The notes beneath the pieces are model-generated. The model made no database searches, was not told where the DNA came from, and saw only the letters and a list, made by a program, of their open reading frames with translations. Of a stretch of 13,734 nt of DNA, positions 5,643-13,734 are shown in pieces. This DNA is from an uncultured Collinsella sp. (GTDB taxonomy: Bacteria; Actinomycetota; Coriobacteriia; Coriobacteriales; Coriobacteriaceae). The stretch spans positions 1-13,734 of the forward strand of contig CATYLC010000031.1 in the NCBI GenBank assembly GCA_958408685.1, given 5' to 3'. The number at the start of each line of letters is the position of its first letter. The stretch's first letter is position 1. The position numbers were made by a program, and so were the translations under genes.

Positions 5643-8600
5643 GGTGATCACCTCGATCCAGATCGCGATGGCGACGAGCATGCATCCACGTCGCGGCGAA
5701 GCACAGCAACGAAGCGCCAGCAAGATATGTCATAGTCAAGCCAGCCCCGCCCGCCTCAGGAAGCATGGTCGAATACCTGTTGGTAAAGGTCGGTGGAGTC
5801 GGAGAGTCGTTATCGTAGGTGACGGTGACATCGAGCTTTCCGTCGCCATTAGCCACGACAACCTTAACCTTGTGCTCGGTCGTGTCATAGGTAATGTGAT
5901 CCTTGACGTTGCCCTCGGCGTCCTTGGGAACGACCTCGGAGATCTTGTAGGTATAGGTTCCCGCCTTGTTGTACTCGACGGGAAAAGAGACGTTCCCCTC
6001 GGCGTCATTAGTCACCGTCTGGAGTACCTTGCCCTCGCCGTCCTTGAGCTCGAACGAGAACTGTCCTTCCTTGAAGGTTCCACCTTCAAGCACTTTCTTT
6101 GCTTTGATTTCCGTGGATACCGTCAGGCGATTATCGTAGATCCAAATCTTGTCCTTCTCGGCATCGCCGATGATCTCCGCGTTCCCGACAACGTCCCTCG
6201 CCTTTTCAAGCGCGGCCTGATATTCCTCCGTAGTCGCATCGCCCTTGAGCATGATCCATGTGGGGCTTGTTGTGTCGTACCCCTCAGGCGCCTTCGACTC
6301 CACAAGCTTGTAGAGCACGCAATTAGTCATCTTTTTGGTGCTCGTGCCGAACGAGATTTTTCCGCTGCCATCGGTCTTGGCAGTCTGGAATTCCTCATCA
6401 GTCTCACCGGCGCCATCCATGGCCACACTGTAGAGCGTAAACTCCGCACCCTCGAGCGTCGCGCCGACCTGCTGGGCGTCGTATTTGGTCATCGTGATGC
6501 CGTAGCCGTTGCCACCTGCGGTAGCAGAAGCGCTCTTGACAATCCATTTTTGATCATCGATCGCGGAGCCATCAGTCACCCCCGTGAGCGTGGCGGTGTT
6601 GGAAAGAGAAACTTCATCGCCAGGATTTCCGCTCGGGATCACCTCATACTCGACTTTGAGATACTTCTTATCGGGCACGTTGAGTGTCAGCTTCGTACGC
6701 GAGCCAGATTCATCCTTGACTTGCTCCATCTCCGATGAATAGTCCTCATCAGCCAGCAGTGACCAGGCACCATTCATCCGCTCATAGACCTTAAGCGTAG
6801 ACGGCACCAACGTGCACTTGGCATCCATGGTGTCGACGAGCTCGAGGATGTCAGTGTCGCTCTTAAGGGCAACCGCAGACTTGTTGACCAGAATGGTGTA
6901 CTTGATGCGATTGCTGTCAGTGACCCGCTCGCCGGTCTTGTTGATAACGTTGTTCTTGATGGTGACGGTTCCGCTGCCAGAGCTGAACTCCTTCTCACCC
7001 GACTTAGCGCTGGCAGAATTAGTGAACTTCACCTCGTTCGTAGAGGTGTCGAGCTTGCCTCGCTTGACCGCCGTCCGATACGTAAGCTTGGCGTAACCGG
7101 CAAATTCACCAAGCTCTGTTGTAGGAATGGAGAAGGTGACCGTGCTACCGTTGCTTTTCACGTTGCCGGCATCGAGCTGTTTGCCCGAAATGATCGTCTC
7201 CGCCTCGCTTCCGCTACCGTAGCCGGCATGCTGATCGTAGGGATTCTGCACGAGCGTGTATTTGGCGGAATTCACAACGTAGCTCATACCGTCCGGAAGG
7301 GTGTCGACAATATTCAGAGGTTTGTTGCCGAGTTTTCCGGCTCCGTAGTATTCGTACTCACCATTTGCGCCCTTGTTGCCCTGCTGGCGGTTCGCGTACA
7401 CTGTCCAGTCGACGAGCCAAGCACCCTTCTCTGCCGAGCCGTCGACGGAGCTCCAGTCGAAGCTCTCGCTCCAAGACACCTTCGACTCCGCTTCCGGCTT
7501 CTCGACCGCAGGCGTCGTTTCTTTGTTGACAACGTACATAACGAGGTCGGTGTACTGCCGCTGAAGGTTCAGGCCCGACGCACTGACCGACGCGAAGTTC
7601 GAGTACCAGCCCGGCAACGCATCGGACGTGGTGGTGTAGGTGATGACGGCGTAGTCCTCGTTCTCGAGGGCGGCCTTTACCTTGTCGTTCACATTTATAT
7701 CAAGGTTGAAATTTCTTTTTGTTCCACCGACCGTCCAGTTGGCCGTCAGGTCCCAGTCAGCGTTCTGGCCCCGTTTCAGCACAGTTTCGCCGATTGTGAT
7801 GGAAATGGAATCTACGTCGATGCCGAGATTTTGCGACCACGCCGACTGAAACGTATCCTTCACCGTCACCTTGTCCGGATGGACCGCATTAACGATCGCT
7901 TTCAGCGCGACCTTCGTCTCCCACGTCGCCCTGCCCGTCGTCCCGGCCTCGTCGGAGCTCACGCGCCTCTTGGTGATCGGCGTACCCATCAGCTGCGGCG
8001 TAAACTTGCCTTCGGCTGCTCCCGAGACGCGGCCTTCATGCTCGATAGTCGCATTGTTGTGCACGGTGTCATAGGAATTCGTATCGTTCATCCTGGTGTG
8101 ATAAACGATGCAGTAGGTGGCGTACTTATCGTTAAGGTTGTCCGGGAACGTATAGGAAAAGGTATCTTTCGACGAATCAAGAGCACGCTCGTAGATCTTG
8201 ACTCCATCCGATTCCGACGTACCTTTGTAAACCGTGTAACTCCCCGTATACGTTTGTTTAGCGTCCAACTTATCGGTGAACTTGTAGCCATTCATGTCAG
8301 CCTTAAGCTCGCCTTGGTTGAGCCTGACCGTCCATTTGATGTCCGACGACGTGCCCGAGCCGTTGGACTTGTTGATCATGTCATAACGAAATTGACTAGG
8401 AGCAGCCGTGGCCGTGCCGTTCTGGCGATCGTTAGGGCCGCCCCATTCCCACGCTGCCGTGTTTTTGGAGCCTCCCTGTTCGTTGATATACTCGCCGTTG
8501 TTCACGGAGACGTCACTCTTCAGCTTGGTTTCATACGTAATCGTATGGACACCCCGGGGAAGGCTGCCCAAGTTCTCGATGGTCGTGGTCTGACCTTCGA

Positions 8601-9363
8601 TTGTTGGCTGCGATTCAATCGTCTTGCCGTCAAGCTTAAAGCTGCCCTCCACAAAGCTGAAGTTCTCGCCTAGCGTATCGGTGAACTTAACGCTTGTGGC
8701 ATACGGCTCGACGGTGAGCTTAACGGTCCAGGTGACCTTGGCCACGCCGTTGGAGCCCTGAGAGAAAACCCCCGACTTCTCTCCCTTAACGCTACCGTCC
8801 TTGGTGGAAATATCGACCTTCCCCACGCCGGGGAACACGACAGATGTCACGCCACCAGAACCAACGTCCTTGTTTTTAAGCTGGAACGAGAAGCTGGCCG
8901 CGACATGGATGTTCGCAGGGTTTTTCGCGAGCCACGCCTTGTCGAACGTAAAGATGGCCTTGTTGTTTTTAATCTCCCATGTGCCAGCTCTTACGGCATC
9001 GGTGCCCGTTCCCGCCATAAGGTCCACAGCGGCGTTATCGTCGACGGCTATGGTGTCAGGAAACTTGTAAACGGCAACATTGTTCCCAGGCGTAGGAGCC
9101 TCGCCAGTTTTGAAATTTGCCGAAAAAGCCCCGTAAAGGGTTGATACAGAGGTCACGGCACCTTTTAGCTCCTGAGTACGATACTCGTCGGTATAGAGCT
9201 TAACCGTAACGCTCGCTGTCTTCTCATCAATCGCAATCGGCGTCGGCGGCGTCGCATCCTCGGCGCGCACGGGGGCCGCACCGTAAAACACTGCGGCGGT
9301 GAGGCAAATCAAAATGAAAATCAGAGCCGCCATACCCAGCGACCGTGAGCGGTGTGCGTCCAT
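5635..9363 (-). CDS. large multi-domain sortase-anchored adhesin (pilus tip-like)
   Basis: The product has 1242 residues. A signal peptide (basic start, hydrophobic core 11-30, VRA|ED near 34) leads into an N-terminal adhesin-like region (about 40-200). Then come about five tandem beta-sandwich modules, each opening with a W/Y-T-V-type strand and containing a V.DTL/DTM-type motif: near 210-240, 343-366, 481-504, 652-690 and 820-846. A SpaA/Cna-B domain follows (about 955-1080; K960, E1022 in LVESKAPEGY, N1078). Next is an FctA/Spy0128-like domain (1080-1197) with E1143 in ISEVVP and N1195 in FTNRY; these residues usually form intramolecular isopeptide bonds. The C-terminus is LPEAG (1201-1205), a hydrophobic segment and a basic tail. 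The ATG is supported by AGGGGA at 5 bases. It is probably attached to the wall or capping a pilus built from the downstream pilin. The ligand is unknown. Confidence 0.85.
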   Translation of the reverse strand: MDAHRSRSLGMAALIFILICLTAAVFYGAAPVRAEDATPPTPIAIDEKTASVTVKLYTDEYRTQELKGAVTSVSTLYGAFSANFKTGEAPTPGNNVAVYKFPDTIAVDDNAAVDLMAGTGTDAVRAGTWEIKNNKAIFTFDKAWLAKNPANIHVAASFSFQLKNKDVGSGGVTSVVFPGVGKVDISTKDGSVKGEKSGVFSQGSNGVAKVTWTVKLTVEPYATSVKFTDTLGENFSFVEGSFKLDGKTIESQPTIEGQTTTIENLGSLPRGVHTITYETKLKSDVSVNNGEYINEQGGSKNTAAWEWGGPNDRQNGTATAAPSQFRYDMINKSNGSGTSSDIKWTVRLNQGELKADMNGYKFTDKLDAKQTYTGSYTVYKGTSESDGVKIYERALDSSKDTFSYTFPDNLNDKYATYCIVYHTRMNDTNSYDTVHNNATIEHEGRVSGAAEGKFTPQLMGTPITKRRVSSDEAGTTGRATWETKVALKAIVNAVHPDKVTVKDTFQSAWSQNLGIDVDSISITIGETVLKRGQNADWDLTANWTVGGTKRNFNLDINVNDKVKAALENEDYAVITYTTTSDALPGWYSNFASVSASGLNLQRQYTDLVMYVVNKETTPAVEKPEAESKVSWSESFDWSSVDGSAEKGAWLVDWTVYANRQQGNKGANGEYEYYGAGKLGNKPLNIVDTLPDGMSYVVNSAKYTLVQNPYDQHAGYGSGSEAETIISGKQLDAGNVKSNGSTVTFSIPTTELGEFAGYAKLTYRTAVKRGKLDTSTNEVKFTNSASAKSGEKEFSSGSGTVTIKNNVINKTGERVTDSNRIKYTILVNKSAVALKSDTDILELVDTMDAKCTLVPSTLKVYERMNGAWSLLADEDYSSEMEQVKDESGSRTKLTLNVPDKKYLKVEYEVIPSGNPGDEVSLSNTATLTGVTDGSAIDDQKWIVKSASATAGGNGYGITMTKYDAQQVGATLEGAEFTLYSVAMDGAGETDEEFQTAKTDGSGKISFGTSTKKMTNCVLYKLVESKAPEGYDTTSPTWIMLKGDATTEEYQAALEKARDVVGNAEIIGDAEKDKIWIYDNRLTVSTEIKAKKVLEGGTFKEGQFSFELKDGEGKVLQTVTNDAEGNVSFPVEYNKAGTYTYKISEVVPKDAEGNVKDHITYDTTEHKVKVVVANGDGKLDVTVTYDNDSPTPPTFTNRYSTMLPEAGGAGLTMTYLAGASLLCFAATWMHARRHRDLDRGDHHE

Positions 9364-9524
9364 AGTTGTCCCCTAATTCCTACAACACAGTGTGGAATAC
9401 GGCGAATCGTCGGATCGAACACAAGCCCCAACATCAACGAGAACCTACCTAGCGCATTGCAAGAACCCATTGGGGAGCACCTTCTAAGACGGTTCGTCTA
9501 TGCCACAATGCATAAAATAATATA

Positions 9525-9554
9525 TAGATACCAATCATGTAAACCGCAGGTCAA
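9525..9554 (-). promoter_or_regulatory. possible promoter of the adhesin-pilin operon
   Basis: On the minus strand TTGACC (9549-9554) and TATCTA (9525-9530) are spaced by 18 bases. An overlapping alternative is TTTACA (9538-9543) with an AT-rich -10 around 9515-9520. The region is much more AT-rich than its surroundings. If used, it gives a leader of about 150 bases, and the inverted repeats at 9597-9707 would lie upstream as DNA sites rather than in the RNA. Confidence 0.35.
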
Positions 9555-9596
9555 TAGGTCTTTTAATTTAATACCAGTTGATATTTATCTGTTAAC

Positions 9597-9707
9597 AGTT
9601 TTGCATCATACCGGCTATATTCAGTGGAATTATGTATATGTTTAAACAACTTTACTTTGGCTGGGAAGCCAATCGGAGGGATAGTCGCCCCAGCTGTGAT
9701 GCAAACT
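9597..9707 (-). promoter_or_regulatory. nested inverted-repeat region upstream of the adhesin operon
   Basis: On the minus strand AGTTTGCATCA (9707-9697) pairs with TGATGCAAAACT (9608-9597) over 11 bp with one bulged A, enclosing 88 bases. Inside is the hairpin TTGGCT-TCCC-AGCCAA (9672-9657). GCTGGG (9694-9689) can instead pair with CCCAGC (9665-9660), which excludes that hairpin. Also inside is the palindrome TGTTTAAACA (9639-9648), and CTGTTAACAG (9589-9598) adjoins. A closing stem plus two mutually exclusive inner helices resembles a riboswitch or attenuator, but I do not recognise a known class. The repeats could equally be protein-binding sites. The remaining bases of the 9364-9788 gap hold no gene. 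Confidence 0.4.
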
Positions 9708-9724
9708 AACCCGTCCCCCTTGCA

Positions 9725-9761
9725 CCAAAAAGGGCGCCGACCATCGCGGTCGACGCCCTTT
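9725..9761 (-). terminator. intrinsic terminator of typA
   Basis: The stem 9729-9742 / 9748-9761 has 13 pairs, one C/A mismatch and a 5-base loop. On the minus strand TTTTT (9727-9731) follows directly. It sits 28 bases beyond the typA stop and isolates typA from the adhesin operon. Confidence 0.85.
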
Positions 9762-9788
9762 CTTGTTAGACGCTATAAAGTCCAGCGC

Positions 9789-11627
<1,839 letters not shown>

Positions 11628-11674
11628 GTAGTTCCCCTATCTTCTATCCATATACAAACGGCACGCGTATGCGA

Positions 11675-11702
11675 CCCGCCCAGCGATGCAACGCTCAGCG
11701 GG
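11675..11702 (-). other. imperfect hairpin between the small acidic protein gene and typA
   Basis: CCCGC (11675-11679) pairs with GCGGG (11698-11702), and AGCG (11682-11685) pairs with CGCT (11692-11695), with an imperfect middle. No T tract follows on the minus strand, so it is not a convincing terminator. It may be part of the typA leader. Confidence 0.3.
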
Positions 11703-11744
11703 AATATTGAGCCTTTTACCGAAAACTCGTTTATTTTAGCGATT

Positions 11745-12194
11745 TTAGATGAGAGGGGTTTCCTCACCTGCAGGTTCAGGGTCGCTCCACATAAAACCAT
11801 CGCCGGCGCCCATGCCCTCATACAGCACATATGCCGAAAAACCACTCTCGAGCGTGGTTTCGAAGAAGCTCACGAGCAGAGCATCGTGATAGCCGCCGTC
11901 AATCTCGACGCAGCCGGTGTAGCCGATGGCATAGCGGGCGATACGGCCCAGGCCCTCGTCCTTAAGACCCATCTTGTGCTCGGAAATAAAGTTGGTGGCC
12001 GCCTCCAGGCACGCCTCTTCGCCGTCCTCGTCGAGCGCCGCCAGATATCGGTTGGAAGCAGCGTCCTCAATCGCCACAACTACGCCCGGATTCTCGCCGG
12101 CGGCAAGGTCGTCCAAGAACGCACCAATCAGGTCACACACCATGGCGTCGAGCTCGGCGGAGACGTTACCGGCGTCCTGCATATCCTGTGCCAT
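11745..12194 (-). CDS. conserved small acidic protein of unknown function
   Basis: The product has 149 residues and I do not recognise it. It is strongly acidic, soluble, and has neither a signal peptide nor a clear transmembrane helix. Residues 1-60 look helical; the strands GVVVAIED (37-44) and the GYTGCVEIDGGYHDALLVSFF region suggest a mixed alpha/beta fold. It has two cysteines (20, 62) in the first half and one in GCVEID. The ATG is preceded by GGGAAGGT with 6-7 bases of spacing. It lies 30 bases downstream of the small membrane protein gene, in line with the DUF151 gene, and is probably co-transcribed with them. A true gene is likely from its start signal and position. Confidence 0.7.
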   Translation of the reverse strand: MAQDMQDAGNVSAELDAMVCDLIGAFLDDLAAGENPGVVVAIEDAASNRYLAALDEDGEEACLEAATNFISEHKMGLKDEGLGRIARYAIGYTGCVEIDGGYHDALLVSFFETTLESGFSAYVLYEGMGAGDGFMWSDPEPAGEETPLI

Positions 12195-12224
12195 CTTTAG
12201 ACCTTCCCATCGAGTCTGGCGTCA

Positions 12225-12614
12225 TTACAGTTCTTGTGCCTCGGCGGCGATCTTAGCGGCAGCGTCGCGGGTGCGCATCATATCCATCGCGCGCTTGTCG
12301 AGCACCTTGATCTGACTGGTCAGCATGACCGCATCGACCACACCCCAGATCACGAGGCCCGTAGAGATCGAAAACCCAAGCGCTCCAACTGTACCACGAA
12401 GGCGCGAGCAGATTGCCGCGACAAGGGCGGAGACGACAACCATCTTGATAAACGAGCCGCGGCGTTCGCGAAGCGTGCGGGCCTGCGTCACATAGGCAAT
12501 GCGAGCCGCCTCAGAAGCCTCCGAGCGCATCTGGGCCTCGCGCGCAATGGCCGCCGCCTCAGCCGACATACCGCCGGCCATCAGCGAACGCTCCGCAGCC
12601 TGGCCGCCCCACAT
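12225..12614 (-). CDS. small two-helix membrane protein of unknown function
   Basis: The product has 129 residues. An Ala/Glu/Arg-rich helical stretch (about 16-50) precedes two hydrophobic helices (about 57-71 and 76-99), followed by a charged helical tail (102-129). Both termini are probably cytosolic, with possible coiled coils. The ATG at 12614 directly abuts the stop of the DUF151 gene (TAAATG), which suggests translational coupling. There is no strong ribosome binding site for it. An alternative ATG at 12581 (residue 12) is preceded by GGAG at 9 bases and would remove the first 11 residues. No family is recognised. Confidence 0.65.
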   Translation of the reverse strand: MWGGQAAERSLMAGGMSAEAAAIAREAQMRSEASEAARIAYVTQARTLRERRGSFIKMVVVSALVAAICSRLRGTVGALGFSISTGLVIWGVVDAVMLTSQIKVLDKRAMDMMRTRDAAAKIAAEAQEL

Positions 12615-13115
12615 TTAGAAGTCATCGGGGGAGAGCGTATGGACGAACTCGTCGAACTTCTCGAACTCCCGCTCGTCGTCAACTTCCTCGGCATGGGCAG
12701 AAACGGTGCCCAGGCGATTCATGATGTCGTCCTCCACAAACATGGGGGCATTGCTGCGCACGGCAAGGGCAATGGCATCACTGGGACGCGCATCGATCTT
12801 ATGCTCGTTGCCATCGGCCAACACGACAACCGTCGCGTAAAACACGGGCGGCTCGGCGCGAACGATTTCGATGCGTTCGAGCTTGGCACCCAGGGCGCCA
12901 ACAGTATCGAGCAACAGGTCATGGGTAATCGGGCGCTCGGCGCGGCCGCTATCGATGCCGCGGCTGATGGCAGCGGCTTCAAACGAACCAGTTTGAATGG
13001 AAAGGGAACGCAGTGGCGCGGGCGAGTCCGATTTGCTGCAGCGCTCGCGAAGCACGATAAGCGATGGCACGGGACCGGCGGCCATGACGATGGTCTCTAT
13101 GTCGACACGAACCAT
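12615..13115 (-). CDS. DUF151 (BFN-type) bifunctional nuclease family protein
   Basis: The product has 166 residues from the ATG at 13115, chosen because GGAGGT (13121-13126) lies 5 bases upstream; the open frame continues further upstream but has no such signal. The diagnostic DUF151 features are present: RPITHDLL (61-68), the strand pair PPVFYATVVV, and DARPSDAIALAVRSNAPMFV (108-127), followed by an acidic, Glu/Asp-rich C-terminal tail. Plant and bacterial members have been reported as bifunctional DNase/RNase enzymes; many bacterial members are uncharacterised. It is the first gene of the minus-strand operon that leads to the small membrane and acidic proteins. Confidence 0.88.
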   Translation of the reverse strand: MVRVDIETIVMAAGPVPSLIVLRERCSKSDSPAPLRSLSIQTGSFEAAAISRGIDSGRAERPITHDLLLDTVGALGAKLERIEIVRAEPPVFYATVVVLADGNEHKIDARPSDAIALAVRSNAPMFVEDDIMNRLGTVSAHAEEVDDEREFEKFDEFVHTLSPDDF

Positions 13116-13172
13116 GGAACACCTCCGGTACGTAGCGGTTAACACGCGGCAAGGTCGCCGCATTGAATAGCT

Positions 13173-13202
13173 ATACTACCCAATCTTTCGCACAGCACAC
13201 AA
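13173..13202 (-). promoter_or_regulatory. promoter of the DUF151 operon
   Basis: On the minus strand TTGTGT (13197-13202) and TAGTAT (13173-13178) are 18 bases apart. This lies between the tRNA terminator and the DUF151 start and gives a leader of about 50 bases. Confidence 0.5.
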
Positions 13203-13230
13203 AACCAAAATGAGATTTATCGCAGACAAG

Positions 13231-13260
13231 AAAAAAGCCCCGAGGCAACGCCCCAGGGCT
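13231..13260 (-). terminator. terminator of the Ile-Ala-Ile tRNA cluster
   Basis: On the minus strand AGCCCTGGGG pairs with CCTCGGGGCT over 10 bp (two G-U pairs, loop CGTTG), followed by TTTTTTC. It lies 14 bases past the 3' end of the last tRNA-Ile. Confidence 0.88.
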
Positions 13261-13274
13261 CTTCACAGTTTTGA

Positions 13275-13351
13275 TGGTGGACCTGACAAGATTCGAACTT
13301 GTGACCTCCCGGTTATCAGCCGGACGCTCTAACCAACTGAGCTACAGGTCC
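13275..13351 (-). tRNA. tRNA-Ile (anticodon GAT), copy 1
   Basis: The minus-strand acceptor GGACCTG (13351-13345) pairs with CAGGTCC (13285-13279), followed by discriminator A and encoded CCA. The D arm is TAGCTCAGTTGGTTAGAG, the anticodon loop is CTGATAA with GAT at 13315-13317, and the T loop is TTCGAAT. It is identical to the copy at 13499-13575 and starts 4 bases after the tRNA-Ala. Confidence 0.97.
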
Positions 13352-13355
13352 ATCA

Positions 13356-13431
13356 TGGTGGAGGTTAGGGGGATCGAACCCCTGACCTCAGGCTTGCAAA
13401 GCCCGCGCTCTCCCAGCTGAGCTAAACCCCC
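13356..13431 (-). tRNA. tRNA-Ala (anticodon TGC)
   Basis: The minus-strand acceptor GGGGGTT (13431-13425) pairs with AACCTCC (13366-13360) with one G-U pair, followed by discriminator A and CCA. The anticodon loop TTTGCAA has TGC at 13396-13398. It lies between two identical tRNA-Ile genes. Only 11 bases separate it from the upstream hairpin, so it must depend on read-through or on a promoter within the hairpin. Confidence 0.96.
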
Positions 13432-13442
13432 ACGGAGACAGT

Positions 13443-13487
13443 AATAAACACCCCAGCGGCGACTCGGCTCTCGCTGGGGTGTTTATT
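13443..13487 (-). terminator. 16-bp perfect hairpin inside the tRNA array
   Basis: AATAAACACCCCAGCG (13443-13458) pairs perfectly with CGCTGGGGTGTTTATT (13472-13487) around a 13-base loop. On the minus strand the hairpin's own 3' arm ends TGTTTATT, a weak U-rich tail. It may be a partial terminator or a processing structure between tRNA-Ile and tRNA-Ala. Confidence 0.55.
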
Positions 13488-13498
13488 GCGAAAGAAAG

Positions 13499-13575
13499 TG
13501 GTGGACCTGACAAGATTCGAACTTGTGACCTCCCGGTTATCAGCCGGACGCTCTAACCAACTGAGCTACAGGTCC
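13499..13575 (-). tRNA. tRNA-Ile (anticodon GAT), copy 2
   Basis: This is the same 77 bases as the copy at 13275-13351, including the encoded CCA (13499-13501) and the GGACCTG acceptor (13575-13569). It is the first gene of the minus-strand tRNA unit. Confidence 0.97.
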
Positions 13576-13589
13576 ATCGCGCAAGGGAT

Positions 13590-13619
13590 ATATTAGACGA
13601 GTCGTTACGCGCGCGTCAA
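13590..13619 (-). promoter_or_regulatory. promoter of the tRNA-Ile/Ala cluster
   Basis: On the minus strand TTGACG (13614-13619) and TAATAT (13590-13595) are spaced by 18 bases, followed by a CG-rich discriminator about 10 bases before the tRNA. This is the strongest promoter match in the window, as expected for a stable RNA gene. Confidence 0.75.
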
Positions 13620-13680
13620 CAACTTTTTTGAAAATCTTTGAGGGGTGTCGGCCCCGGCTGCCCGGCGGCATGCGAAGTCG

Positions 13681-13729
13681 CCTGCTCGGACAGTCCTGCT
13701 CGCACGGAGAGCACATTAAGTGCTCTCCG
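13681..13729. repeat. direct repeat and 10-bp inverted repeat at the window edge
   Basis: CCTGCTCG occurs twice (13681-13688 and 13695-13702). A perfect stem CGGAGAGCAC (13705-13714) / GTGCTCTCCG (13720-13729) with loop ATTAA follows. No T tract is seen on the minus side, and the + side is cut by the window end, so terminator status cannot be decided. No gene is visible in 13620-13734. Confidence 0.5.
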
Positions 13730-13734
13730 GCTCG

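Noticed and set aside
5635..5723. Upstream extension of the pilin start to 5723
   Set aside because: It would place a non-signal stretch with three cysteines before the signal peptide and overlap the adhesin gene by 89 bases; the ATG at 5642 has a ribosome binding site and a proper signal peptide.
5533..6738. + strand open frame (401 residues) opposite the operon junction
   Set aside because: It crosses two well-supported minus-strand genes and has no start signal or recognisable domain.
7228..8673. Long + strand open frame (481 residues) opposite the adhesin
   Set aside because: Arg-rich low-quality composition without motifs or a start signal; it is a shadow of the adhesin frame.

Overview
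The window looks like a chromosomal segment from a gut Coriobacteriia species (Actinomycetota), most likely Collinsella or a close relative. This is inferred from moderately high GC, the gene styles (a DUF559-like nuclease, a sortase-anchored adhesin and pilin, DUF151, TypA) and CCA-encoding tRNAs. The genus is an inference; no 16S or other taxonomic marker lies in the window.

Left end (1-460): two tRNA-Ser genes on the + strand (anticodons GGA and CGA), each followed at once by an intrinsic terminator, with a clear promoter before the first. Just beyond lies an inverted copy of the 3' end of the second tRNA-Ser. Next comes a roughly 1.3 kb unit (463-1731): one minus-strand gene for a PD-(D/E)XK nuclease-like protein, bracketed by two near-identical palindromic repeats of about 66 bp in opposite orientation.

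Middle left (1865-3807, + strand): a UPF0126/TRIC-type channel gene with a TTG start, then a secreted bactofilin-like beta-helix protein with a C-terminal membrane domain. A hairpin at 3856-3897 separates these from convergent minus-strand genes.

Centre (3999-9363, minus strand): a two-gene surface operon. The first gene encodes a 1242-residue multi-module adhesin ending in LPEAG. It overlaps by 8 bp a 547-residue pilin-like protein ending in MPSTG. No sortase gene is present. The 425-bp region upstream of the adhesin is AT-rich and holds an unusual nested inverted-repeat architecture that resembles a structured leader or regulatory region.

Right (9789-13115, minus strand): typA/bipA with its terminator, preceded by a small acidic protein of unknown function, a small two-helix membrane protein and a DUF151 (BFN-type) protein whose stop abuts the next start (TAAATG). 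The right end holds a minus-strand tRNA cluster transcribed Ile(GAT)-Ala(TGC)-Ile(GAT), with a strong promoter, a 16-bp perfect hairpin inside the array and a terminator at its end.

The best candidates for something undescribed are the palindrome-bracketed nuclease unit beside the tRNA-Ser fragment, and the structured region upstream of the adhesin operon.
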